Source: Marisa cornuarietis (Eukaryota > Mollusca > Gastropoda > Architaenioglossa > Ampullariidae). Taken from it: a DNA stretch of 64,000 nucleotides. Every line of letters begins with the position of its first letter. The stretch's first letter is position 1. The DNA is taken from positions 1,548,001-1,612,000 of the forward strand of contig SMMW01000147.1 in the NCBI GenBank assembly GCA_004794655.1, written 5' to 3'. Below the pieces are notes generated by a model, which saw nothing but the letters and a program-made list of their open reading frames with translations, searched no databases and had not been told where the DNA came from. Made by a program: the position numbers and the translations under genes. Shown here in pieces: positions 1 through 13,000 of this stretch.

Positions 1-61
1 GTCGTTCAATGTCAGCATGGAGTTCCCCCCCCCCATCCCTTCAAGCCAAATAAGCATAAAT

Positions 62-110
<49 letters not shown>

Positions 111-1047
111 ATCGACTTATCGGAACGCGATCGCGACAAACAGCTGATTTGTTCTATCTTCCTTAGTCCACCGCTATATATATATATTTATAGTTAACTC
201 AGATAACGTGTGATATGCCAGTATAAGCTGTTGTCGAAATTAATATTAAGCTATCAACGGTCGAAAATAAGCATTATAAAAATCACTATATACATGTACA
301 GAATGAAACTTTAATTTAGTATATATATGGTGCATGGTCTTTTTAATTAATTGTTACTATCAATTAACTTTTCACACGGCTATACATATATGTATAGCTA
401 AAATGACCAGATTGAATCCGTCCGTTTGACCATTCCTGTTGCATGTGCAGATCAGTCAAATGTGTCAAATATGTGGTGCGCAATCATATTTGTGACTTCG
501 AAGATATGATGATCAGAGGAATTTAAAGAGAAACGCGCAGTTACAAATGTTATTATTGTCAGTATTTTTAATATATGGTGCGTTGAAATAAATCTTTTGC
601 CTTTGCCAGTAATGTTCTTAAATCAAAGACCTACCCCTAAAGATTTTGAGGATGTCTATGGCATTTTCAATACTGATGTGTCTTGTAGGAGGACCGAGGA
701 CGTAAATGAAGGTCCGTGATGAAGACAGCGAGAGAAATGGGCGTGGTGATTGTGGCGAATGGAAGGGAGACGTCATTTTAATTGTGCAGAACCTTCTTTA
801 TAATATTTCCAAAGCTGTTCATAAAAGGAAACATCTATATGCATGTTCAGAGAAAATAAAGTTGACTCTCTTACAACCTTAAGCAATATTCTTTCAATTT
901 TACCACTAAATGTGCATACAAGTACATTTTTCGTATATCTGCATGACACTGGGTACTCGATGAAGAACCACGACAGCCGACACTTGCAGCTCTGTGATTG
1001 GTCAAATGTTTACATGTGGACTCCAAGCGGAAACAGACGCAAGCAAG
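1..1047. other. 5' flank of STT3B, no gene seen
   Basis: AT-rich sequence upstream of the STT3B start codon. It presumably holds the promoter and 5' UTR, but I could not identify a convincing TATA box or transcription start. A (TG)n microsatellite lies at about 65-108. An upstream in-frame ATG at 994 would add 18 residues to STT3B and is considered under that gene. Confidence 0.5.
65..108. repeat. (TG)n microsatellite
   Basis: About 22 uninterrupted TG units, read directly from the sequence. Confidence 0.95.
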
Positions 1048-4000
1048 ATGGCAGATACCGGTGGCATCGTGGGGAAAGCAGATATTCGGACTGCCATGTG
1101 GAACCCTGGCGGATGGAAAAGTTTGCTTACATTTATCATCCTCGCATTAACATGGCTTGCAGGATTCAGCTCCAGATTGTTTGCAGTCATTCGCTTCGAA
1201 AGCATCATCCACGAATTTGACCCCTGGTAAGGTGGCGTCTGCTGCATTGCTTTTTGTTGTCGCAGCTCTCTGCTTACTTCGTATTGCTTGTTTTGAAGAT
1301 CTAGGATGTTAATTGCCTCATTTGTTGTTTTTTATGTTCTTTTTATTTACTTGAAATATTTACAAACGACTCCGTTTGGAAAATTCTAGAAACGTTTAAC
1401 ATGATATCTTTTTAGCTAGATTTAAAAGTGTGGGGTTTTTTTTTGCAATATGTGATAACTGATATTATATGAGTATTCCAAAGACTGAAACTGTAAAACA
1501 AGAGGTAACTGATCATACAGATATTATAACAGACGAAACAGCAGTATGTTCAAACTTCGTTTTTGTGAAATTTTAAGTTTCCTATGTTATGTAGACCAAG
1601 AAGATAAAAACAGACAATTTATTTTTCTTGTGATTTTCCCAAATAGTGTAACTATTAAAGGGTAAATTGTTTGGTAACCAATGAGAACTAGAAAGTCCAG
1701 TCTTGCTGATTATTTTTACTTTGATGTAAATCATATTGTGATTGTATTATGATTGGTATTTTGATGGTATTCACTATTCGGCTACACAGTGATTCATTAG
1801 AGTATATTCAGCATTGAAAGATTTTAGTGTTTTCAGTATGAAGATCTTTTGAAATTACTTTCTTTTTTACTTTATTCTAATTACTGCTTTAAACTTTTAT
1901 ATAAAGCTTATGTTAAATGTATAATTCAACTAGTTGATATTTTTGTTTTATGCAGTACATGTTGCTGTTACTGTCTCTGGACTTAAATTGACTTTACTAT
2001 TTTACTATCTTATTCTTTAATGTTTCTTCATTAGCAGGACAACCATATGCCTCAGGAAGTTCATTCAAAACACATTCAACTAAGTGTTCAAACTTTTTTT
2101 CTCTACCTCCTCTGACTGCAAGACCTTACCCCTATACTTAATGCTTTGTTTTTTTGTCTCTGTATGTTTGTTGTTATGTTTTGGTTTTTATATGCATGCT
2201 CTGTTCATTTTGAACCTATATTTATGTATGTCTTGCTTTTTTAAGTGCAGTGAGTCTACCTTGTAGTGGGGAAACGCACTACATGTATTATTACTGATTT
2301 TTTTATGCTTAGTTACTCAGTGCCTAAACTATAGCATTGTGATGGGTGAGTTTCATTTGCTTTGTACAGTGACTGAGTGATTATCATCTTTTTTAGCCAA
2401 CTTCCTTTGCCCTTGAATGTCTTCTACTCTTTGTTTTTTTAACATCTTTGCTTTGCAAATAAGAAAGTGACATCTAAAAAAAAAAGGGAGGCAGTCCAGT
2501 GTGTTTCTAGCATGCATAAAGGATTTAGGCACAAAGTTACTGTAGCCCTCCCATCACAGGCCATTACAAAAATAATCTTTGTGTCTATGACATCATCACC
2601 AGGGACCTCACTGATGCTAAGCTTTATGGTCCAACTCCAAGAGTTGACTTGCTGAATAACTGTTGACCTTCATTTGTGTCACTTTGTGTTTATGGTTTCT
2701 GAAGTATTTCAGCTTATAGAATTGACAAGCTTGTGGACCTCCTATGGGTTGTTAAAGCTAGTAACCTCGCTGGACGTTTGGGCAATAGACTGTGTAATTA
2801 GCTTATAAGAACTATTAGCTGTAGAGTCAATAGCATCTGTGGTAGATGCATACATTGTGGTATGCTGGACAGAGGTTATCTGCATGATTGTGTTTGCAGA
2901 GTGATTCCACCATTAGGCTAAAGCCAAAGCCTCCTGGACCAAAGAAAAATAAAAGTAGATGTATGAGGCTTATGAAACATAAACAGATCTATGAAGATCC
3001 ATGACAGCATTAACAAGACCAAGCTTAGTTTACCAGAAGCTATAGTCTGGTAATAATGCCCGAGAGAAGAAAAACAGCTGTATCCATTACAGATAAGGAG
3101 AAACTTCTATGGTGAAAGTGCTAGCTGAAAATTTTACAGAATGAACAGATTCACAACATATTGTGCTTTAGGCTATGCAGAATGTCACTGTCATAAAAGT
3201 GAAAAGGTTTACAAGATTTCAGTATAAGAAATTTCTTGCTAGCTTCTCATTAGAGAATTGGCTGCAGGTACATCAGTTCCACGAGAAGCAGTCAGTTCTA
3301 TGTGACATTGTACGCTGAAGTATTTAAGAACCAACAGATGTTAACATGATTATTCATGGAATGAATAGCCCACCGGAACAAATGTAGTCATTCTAATCTA
3401 TATGACTATGCTGTAGATGAAAGTGGGAAATATAATGTCTTATGAAGTCCAGATTGTGTGCCTGTTCACCGGGTGCAGTGTGGGGTTTTTAAATCTTTTA
3501 TAGCTCCATAAATGTAATGATAGGGTCGACAGCTTTGTTATGCCACTGCCAGCAGGTGTGATTTCAGCGAGACAGTGGCTCATTAAGTAGTGGTAAAAGT
3601 GCCTGTCACCATGACAGAATCTGGTGTCGTTTCAAATCTTGTCTCTAATACACTTCTCTCTAGATGTGACGCCTAGCTTCCCCTGATTTTGTGACTGGTG
3701 ACTTGAGTATTTTGAATACAGCTATGAGTTTTGTAATTTGATTTAACGTCTATCCCTATACCTGCCAGTAACTGATTTACATGGGGGCATGAACCATTAA
3801 ATGTTAGCACTCAAAAGAGAAACCAAACCACAAATGTCATTATAAGATATTAAAGGTAATAACTATTTTTAGTACAATATTAATAACTGGTTATCTTCTG
3901 TGTGCAGTTTACTAATGTTAATACATGTAGCATCATCAAGAAGTTGTCAAATTTTAGCATTTTATTTTATGCTTATGATAAATAAGCTTCATCAGACACA

Positions 4001-7000
4001 AAGTAACAGCTCAGTGATGTCTGGTATTTTGAGTGTTTTTATACATACATCATGCTTTGTAAAGAATGCATTTCTGTTGGCCTATTGACATTTTCAGCTT
4101 TTTATTTTACTCTTGGTAGATTATTTGAAAATTCTTTTGTTTCACCCTGTCATTTACTCAAACACATGGACATGGGTCGTTTGGGTGTGCCTTCTGTAAT
4201 GTTTACCTTGGCATTATTAAGGTGTGTCTAGTCTGTGATATGTCTGGTAGATCTCTCCAACCATGAACAATTCCTCCAGTGACCAGTTTGCTTGTTTGTT
4301 TCTTTAATAGGTTCAATTACCGAGCCACTCACCATATGGTGGAAAATGGATTCTACAATTTTCTCAACTGGTTTGATGACAGAGCCTGGTATCCCCTAGG
4401 CAGGATTGTTGGTGGAACGGTTTGTGTCAAAAGGCATTGTTTGTAGTAGTTTATAAGTTATATCGGCCAGTTTTATTATCTCAGTAGAGAATTTTAGTGA
4501 ATAGAATATGAAGTTTATAGGCATAGTAGAATCTGATATACAGTTGCTTAAAGCAAAATTTTCTTAGTGCATTATTTGCATACATGTATCATTGGTATTC
4601 AGAACGATGTCTTAAGAAAAACAGATTTAATGAAAAAGAGAAAGCAATTTTCTGTTGTATTCATTTTGTCTATGTTTTACAGTATTGTAAATTTACGACA
4701 CAGAACTCAGAAAAAAATAATAGAATTAGTAGCAAAGGCAGGTGGAAAAAAAAAAGATAAGGAAAAATTAATGCTTTTTAATAAACCTGCCTGGCTGCAC
4801 GTATTCTGTCCCCCATTTTCCTGTTTAGTAGCAGACATCACATTAACATTAGATTTTATAATTACATTAATCTTGCACAATATTTGTTTCATGAATCTAA
4901 ATTAAGTAGATTTTAAAATGTCATGAAATGTTCCTGTAATAAAGTGAGTGGTAGAACTAATTACACTAATTACCAGTAGCGTAGGAACTGGGAATTCACA
5001 TAGTAGACAAATGGGGACTGTTATAATGATGCTGAAATAGCATGAAGGGTGGAAATTTAGAAGATCTGTTTGTGTGTCTATTACTATAAGAAGTAGGATG
5101 CACTAATACTAGGATATGTAAAGTGTGACTATCAGAAGATATGATTATGAAGTTGTGAGCATGAGAGAATAATAACAGTGTGGAGACAAAGAATGCTGTT
5201 GTCACCAAGAGGGTAGATTGTCAATTTTCAGAAATGTCTTTTATGGGTAACAAAATTGTGTAATGTCGCTGCTTTGACCTTGCAGGTCTATCCAGGTTTG
5301 ATGGTAACTTCTGGCTCCATCCACTGGCTGCTGCATTTCCTTAATATTCCAGTTCACATTCGTGACATCTGTGTCTTTCTGGCACCCATCTTCAGTGGCA
5401 TGACAGCACTAGCTGTCTATCTTTTCACTAAGGAGATATGGAGTGCCGGTGCTGGTCTCTTTGCAGCATGTTTTATAGCCATAGGTTAGTGTTTGTGCCT
5501 GTAAAATAACCAAATGCAGTTACTGACATTGTTTAAAGAAATGAAGAAAGTGTTATCAAAAAATGAAGAGGATGTTTTTTAATAGAATTATTATTGTTTA
5601 ATTGAAATAATAATAGATGATGGTTACAGTGCATCATACCATGACTATACACTTTACGAAAAGAAAAATCTGATTCTTCTTTCGCAGGAATTCCACAAAT
5701 GCATAAACATACCAGATAGCAGGCAGCACTAAGACACAAATCATGTGTATCATTTTGTAAAGAGAACCAGAGTTCTTGTACAGCAAGATGTCACCTTTTT
5801 CACAGTCAAAAATGTTTGAGTTTTCATTTAGATCTGCAGGTGTGTAGCTCATGATTTTATCTATAGGAACAGATTAATCAATACTCAGGATAGTCTTGAT
5901 GGTAGAGCAGATCACTGGTGCTTCCACCTGTCACCTGACAGAGAGAAGAGAGAACATTGCATGAAAATGCAAAATGATAAGACTGAATAAAGGTACATCT
6001 GGCTGGCAACTTGCATAAACAAGAAAATGTGATGGTTGATTAGAGAATGCTGGCAGTCAATGGGAAGCTGTAGAGGAAAAGCAAAAGGGTACATGCGAGT
6101 AAAACAATCCAACATGATAAAGAGGATTCCAGCAAAAAGCACAGGTCCAACAATGGGCACTAGTTCATTCATTCATTCATTTATCCCTTACTACTACCAG
6201 TTGACAGGTGGCCTACTGATACTGGTTGTCAGGGACAACTGGGAAGATGTAGTGGTTAACAAGATTCACCAGTTAGGTTTATCTAGGCAATGCTGAGAAA
6301 GTCCTGCAGGGAACAAACAGTCCAATTTTTTTACATTTGCAAGCTAGTTCTTTCTGTGTCTAACTTATGTTCACCAACACCACCCGCTTTTTCAAGTTAC
6401 TGGGGGCAGACAGTTTTAGACAGTGCAGGTTGCATGGCTGAACCAGACCAGGTTGCACTACGTGACTTTTGTGAGAAGGTGTTCTTGGTGACCTTATAAA
6501 GAGTCAAACTACACGGTTCGATGGTTATGCTGCATCAAATCCTGTTAAGCCTGGCCATTGCCACTGTCATCATTGTGACCCTAATGCATCTGTCTGCCTT
6601 GAAGCTGCTAAATTCAAAGCAATACAGAAAAACACAAATATACAAAGAGATCCCTCAAGCCAATAAGGTGAACATACATCACTCTCATTGTAGATGATAC
6701 CTGTTCTTCAAAGGCTTCGAATGATGACTTTCACAGTCATTTGCACATGTTTATGCCTTTATGTATCAGGTGTGCTCATTGAAAGAAAATAAGAAGAGCT
6801 TTAAGAAATGTTGAAAAGAAAAGTTTATGTTGGAAACAGAGAATACCAAGGTTCAGATTAAAGTTGGTTTTTTTACTAGAAATTCTACTAGAGATGTTAC
6901 ACATTAGCCATCTAAATTTGTTTTCTTGCTTCATTTCCTTTTTTTTTCTTTTTCTTTTTTTTTGTGTTTTACAGTTCCAGGATACATCAGTCGTTCTGTG

Positions 7001-10000
7001 GCTGGAAGTTATGATAATGAAGGAATTGCCATATTTGCTCTAATGTTTACATATTACTTGTGGGTATGTAAAATCTAACTCACTTTCACCCTGTCAATGC
7101 ACATGCTAAAGTTTTGACATTAACAATCTTGCCATCCACATGCATATGCATATTGACACAGTTGTACATGTTCCTCTTCTCTGTGTGCACATTTGTACCT
7201 TCAAGAGCTTCTATATTTGAAGTTTTGCAATTTTTAGCACCTGAACTTTCTAAACTATCTGATAGATGGGAAAGAGATGATAATGCATGCACTACTTCAA
7301 TTTTAGTGTGAAGATCTTATCATCAAACATTGCAGTTAACCCTTTTGGTCGCTCTGCTTTTGTCAGAATCTATGGTTTTTTTGCATCATGTCAGCACTTT
7401 AAACTTTATTAATGGGCTGGTCATCTGATTTAGTATAAAGTAAAGAAAAATGTAAGAGCCAATTAAAGAATGTATGAACCAGTTTTAGATAGTATACATT
7501 ATTAGCTGTTGTACACTGCATTACCTTTGCTTCTACCTTTATTGCAGATAAAAGCTGTCAAAACAGGACAGGTTTACTGGGCAATATGCACAGCACTGTC
7601 TTACTTTTACATGGTGAGTATATCCTAATGAAGAGTCTAACATTATGCATGCCAGCATATGGGTGTGTGTGTGTGTGCTTATATTTTGCACTTTTATGGC
7701 AAATGATGCAGTTTTGATTGCTATTACCCTTGTCTTTGACTAGCAAAAGCTTAACAATTTATGACATACACCACCTAAACTTACCTGTTCATGTTATAGG
7801 TGTCAGCATGGGGAGGCTATGTATTCATCATCAACCTGATTCCTCTGCATGTCTTTGTGCTGCTGCTGATGGGCAGGTATTCCACACGCATATACACAGG
7901 TGAGCCACGTGCTGGGAGAGAGGGGTGGTGGAGATATAAAACTTTCAGGAGTACTAGCATTTTGGATGGTTCGCATTGTGCCAGTTTTTACCTGCCATCT
8001 CTGTTACAATCTTCTGCAGTTTTTTTGTTTGCCTTTTTTTTAGGAGGGGTGGGGGTGCGGAACGGTTTGAGTGTGAGATATTAGCCTCAGGGAATTGGAC
8101 ATGTGAGTGGAAGTTATATGGGTGCCCATTAAACATTGATGTCACACAACACACAAGCCCCATTCCCTGCTCTAAAAAGACTTACACCTTGTGTGAATCA
8201 AAGCATAAATAATATTTATTGAAAACATACGGGCTAGACAAAATACATACATGCTACAAAATTTGGCATTGTTAAGAGTGTCTCAGTTCTATGTGTTATT
8301 TCCATGTACTGCGATGTTATTATCTCCTGTTACAACAACCATCCACCCTCGTGTTGTAAGTTCTTTCCTTTTTCTCTATCTTGACAAAATTAAATTAATT
8401 TTGTCCTCTCCAGCTCCTCTATTCTACTGAACAAAAGTGTGAATTGATAGGATCTGTTTAGCATTTTTTTAGTCTGATGTGTCATTCTCTTCCATCATAA
8501 CTTGCATGACACCAGTCTTAACTCATTCAATACAGCTGTATCAACACAATTGAGCTATAGAATAGTTAATTCAATATAGATATATTGATGCAATTGAGCT
8601 ATAGAGCTGTTAAGATGTTTTCAGTCGCAGGTGCAAACTGTAAGGGAAAAGTTTGGCTGCAGTGAATTAGTTCCAGTGATTCCCAGTTCCTTCTATATTT
8701 ATTTGTCAGTATCTCCTGAACTCTCACACTTAACTCTCCTATCGAGCTGTTCTTTCTCTGCATGGGGCATCTGTTTACAGGGCTGACTGCCTTGCTGTGG
8801 ATGGCCTTAGTTGCTGGCTCGGTGTAAAACACCAGTTCCCTTCTCCCTCTCAGCCTTAAATCTCAGACCTTCCATGTGCAGTAATCTCCCTTTTTTTAAT
8901 GTCATTGACTAACTGGCATTTGTTAAGAACTCTTCTGATGGGTCTGTAAAATGCAGTGAGCTTGCCTACAGGACTTAGATATTGCATGACATGTTGACTA
9001 TATTAGTATTATAATTGCTGATATTTTATCATTTTTATGGTCTTCCAGAATGGCATAAAGCTGTCAGGAAACTGTTCCTGCACTTTTCTTTTTTTCCAAC
9101 CTGTTTTTGATCGTTGACATACTGTTATTTCTAACTTTGTATTCTGTTTCTTTTGCAGCTTGTTCTTTGATCAATGGATCAGAACATACCATTATTTTTT
9201 GTATCCTGTTTCTTTTTCAGCATACACATGTTTCTACATAGTTGGCCTCCTCTTGTCCATGCAGATTCCTTTTGTTGGTTTTCAGCCAATTAGAACAAGT
9301 GAGCATATGGCTGCAGCAGGTAAGATCGCATTCAATGAATATGAAATCTTTAACCTCAGGAAATCCATGCAAATGAATTATAAAATGCAGTACATAATAT
9401 ATATATATATATATACATCGAATAATATATTTTGGAAATCTCTGTTTCTAATGCAAAGAAAATACAACAGCTGTATCAAAGGAATGGAAATAAAATGTGA
9501 ACTTTTAATTAGAGAATGCAGAGGCAAGAAATGTCATTATAAAATCAATAGAATTTGGAGATTTTGCAGATGCCTATAATAGAGACAGGAAAAAGTGCTT
9601 GCTATATGCTGTAGTGTTAGAGTATGCATGCATAAGAACATCTGTAGTTTTGGATTATTAAGTTAAAGCTAAGTTTTATATTATGTCATCTGTATCAGCA
9701 TTGCTGTTCTGTACTATGTATTTATTTCGTTTGCAGGTGTATTTGCTTTACTGAATGTCTATGCTTTCCTGCGCTACATTCAGACATTCCTGACCAAAGC
9801 AGAATTTCGCTACTTCTTCTTTTTAGCTGTCACAGTGGCAGCTGGTGCTGTGTTTACTGCTGTTGTTGTTTTGACATGGGCAGGTAGGAGCAAAGTATCT
9901 AGAACATATTAATAATAATAATAATCTTAAGTAATACAGTGCCTTTCCCCACCACTGATAGACATCACAAAGTGTTTTGCACAAATATGCAAATGTCTTC

Positions 10001-13000
10001 AAATGTACATAACCACAAAACTGTAGTTGGGTATTTGATACATCTTACAAAGTCATGATCATTTACATGTACACAAAACGTAAACAAAGGTAAGCCAGCA
10101 CACATCGAAGGTATGCAATAGATGCACTTTACAAAGTCATTTATCATTCACAATTACATAGAGATTACTACAGAAAACCCTTGTAGCTCAATTCCCCAAT
10201 CTGTTATTCACAAACAGTCTCATTTCTCATAGCTACTGAATTTTTAAATGCTATATATGGTATTCATAACTAAGAAAATTTAGGATTTATTTATGCTGTT
10301 TAGACACCTATGCCTGCGCGAGTTTGATGCTCACAAACATGACTTACAAAAAGCATTTCCCTCAAAAAATAAACAAATTTTAACTGCTTGGGTTCATTTC
10401 GCTTCTGGGTTTTTAATTTAAATATGCCTAAATGATAATTCACACAGCACCTTACATGAGACCTTGTAATGAGGAATTTAAAGTTTCAAACTTTCCTGGC
10501 AAGACTTAGTTAAATAAATGTACTCAAGAAGAAGAAGAGGTGAACCAACATTTAGCCACCTGTTTGATGTTTATAAAGTTTAACTGTTAAAACTTATGTC
10601 CTTTTAGTGTAGATTCTCTCCGTACAAATCATTTATAGAGCTTCCTTATTTGCCTGAATGTTTGATTTGCTGTTGCAGGCTACATTGCTCCATGGAGTGG
10701 TCGCTACTACTCACTGTGGGATACAGGCTATGCTAAAATACACATTCCTATTATTGCCTCTGTGTCAGAACATCAGCCAACAACCTGGGTGTCTTTTTTC
10801 TTTGATCTTCACATATTAGTCTGTGCATTTCCTGCTGGTGTTTGGTACTGTGTCAAGAGCATCAATGATGAAAGAGTGTTTGGTGAGTTTTCAACCTTAG
10901 TTCTGGGCTTTGATTTTGGTCGGGAGGAAGTGGGGTAAGGGGGTTATGGGGAAGACAGATTAGTTTGCACCTTATATCTTCCTTCAGCCACAAGTATTTG
11001 CTTCTATACATTTTTTTTTTTTTACTTTCAAGTTGGGACTACTGATACATATTCTTTTACTTTGTTGCAGTTGTTCTTTATGCAATCTTTGCCAGCTACT
11101 TTGCTGGGGTCATGGTCCGTCTAATGTTAACCTTGACCCCGGTAGTGTGTGTCTTAGCTGCCATTGCCTTCTCTAAAACATTCGAAATCTACCTGAAAGA
11201 TGATACCCCCAAAAGTCAACAGAAGAACTCTGAAGATGGAGGTGACAACAGGAATGATCGATTATATGATAAGGTGTGCTTCCCATCAAATTATTAAAAG
11301 GACTGTTGTTACTCTGTTATAGCCATGCTACCTGCATGTAAGCCTTGAAAGCACATCACAAACGACATCTATCCAAGATCCTTAAAAGATGTTGTCCTTG
11401 TGGAATAGTATCTACTTTCTATACTTGTTTTCATTTTACTGTAGTATTAGGTAAAGTTCCTTTGGAATAGTAGCACTTAAAGTAAATCCAGAGTAAAAGC
11501 TCATCTGAAGCCACATTATCTTTTTGATGTACTGCTGCTTGAAGGCTTTAGAATGATCAGTGGAGAATACTACATCATGTCTCTCTTGCAGGTGGGAAAA
11601 ACAAAGAAAGTGAAGGAAGACAAGCCAAAGGAGGAGGAAGGCCTAGGGATGAACATCAAGAGTGTTATTGTGATAGCTTTGTTGATGATGTTGATGCTGT
11701 TCGCTGTTCATTGTACCTGGGTCACCAGTTCTGCCTACTCCAGCCCTAGCATAGTGCTAGCCTCTTATGGACAGGGCGGGTAGGAAAATGATTTTCGAGT
11801 CCACATATATTTGTGAATCTCTGGATATTTGCCTTACACACAGACATATATATTTGTGTGTGTGTGTGTATAGAATAAATATATATGAACATGGATAGTT
11901 AAATACCCACTCTTACAAACCCACATTATAGATAAACCTGATTTCTTGGTGTCTTGGTACCTATACGACTTATTTTAAAAACAGAAGAAATTATGTGACA
12001 GGATCCTTAATCATGGTCAGATGAAGAGAATTCAAGGTGCAAAATAGTACATAGAGTTTTGTTTTCTTTATTGTCAGTTGTTCTGTTTGTTTTCTTTTGT
12101 TTTTTTCCAGCAATTACTACAGCAATATAACCTTACAGCACTCCAGATAAACCAGTGTTGACAATGCCTTCATTTTTTAGTGCATAAGTGAATGTTATCA
12201 TACAAGCAGTTTAATTTAGTTTAATTGGCATGTTTTGGTCTCTTTGCTGTTTTCAGGAGCAGAACAATATTAGATGATTTCCGTGAAGCATACTATTGGC
12301 TGCGGCAGAACACACATGACAAAGCTCGTGTTATGTCCTGGTGGGACTATGGGTATCAGATAGCAGGAATGGGAAATAGGACAACACTGGTAGACAACAA
12401 TACATGGAACAACAGTCACATAGCCCTGGTCAGCAAATTTCATCGTGAAGTTGATGTGACAAACATACTTAATAATTTCAATAATGCAGCAGAATCGTAA
12501 CATGCTTATTTCCTTAAGAACAGTGTTCATTAGGAATTTTTTTTCATCCCTTTCTTCTGTGTCATATGTCATATGAAATTAATTGTTTTTAGAAATTGTA
12601 GGCGAAATTTCTTATGAGGGTATCTTCAGTTTTTTTCCCATTTATAGCCATAGTTATTATGATCATGTAGCCATATGAACAAATCAGCTTGGTTTTTACA
12701 GTGTTCACAATGCCATGTGATACGTTTTACATTATTAGGTATGTTTTCTGGTTCACAGGTGGGCAAGGCCATGTCCTCCAATGAGTCTGCAGCTTATGAA
12801 ATTATGCGCATGCTTGATGTTGATTATGTCCTGGTCATCTTTGGAGGTGTCATAGGTTATTCTGGAGATGATATCAACAAGTTTTTATGGATGGTTCGCA
12901 TTGCAGAAGGAGAACATCCCAAAGATATCAGGGTATAATTCATTGCAGAAACTTTTATGCAAAAATGTCAAGCTCAATGCTATTTCATTATTTTTTCCAC

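Noticed and set aside
843..1220. 125-codon plus-strand ORF overlapping STT3B exon 1
   Set aside because: Out of frame with the STT3B reading and without recognisable similarity.
4567..4905. 112-codon ORF in STT3B intron 2
   Set aside because: AT-rich with no domain; lies entirely in an intron supported by the protein match on both sides.
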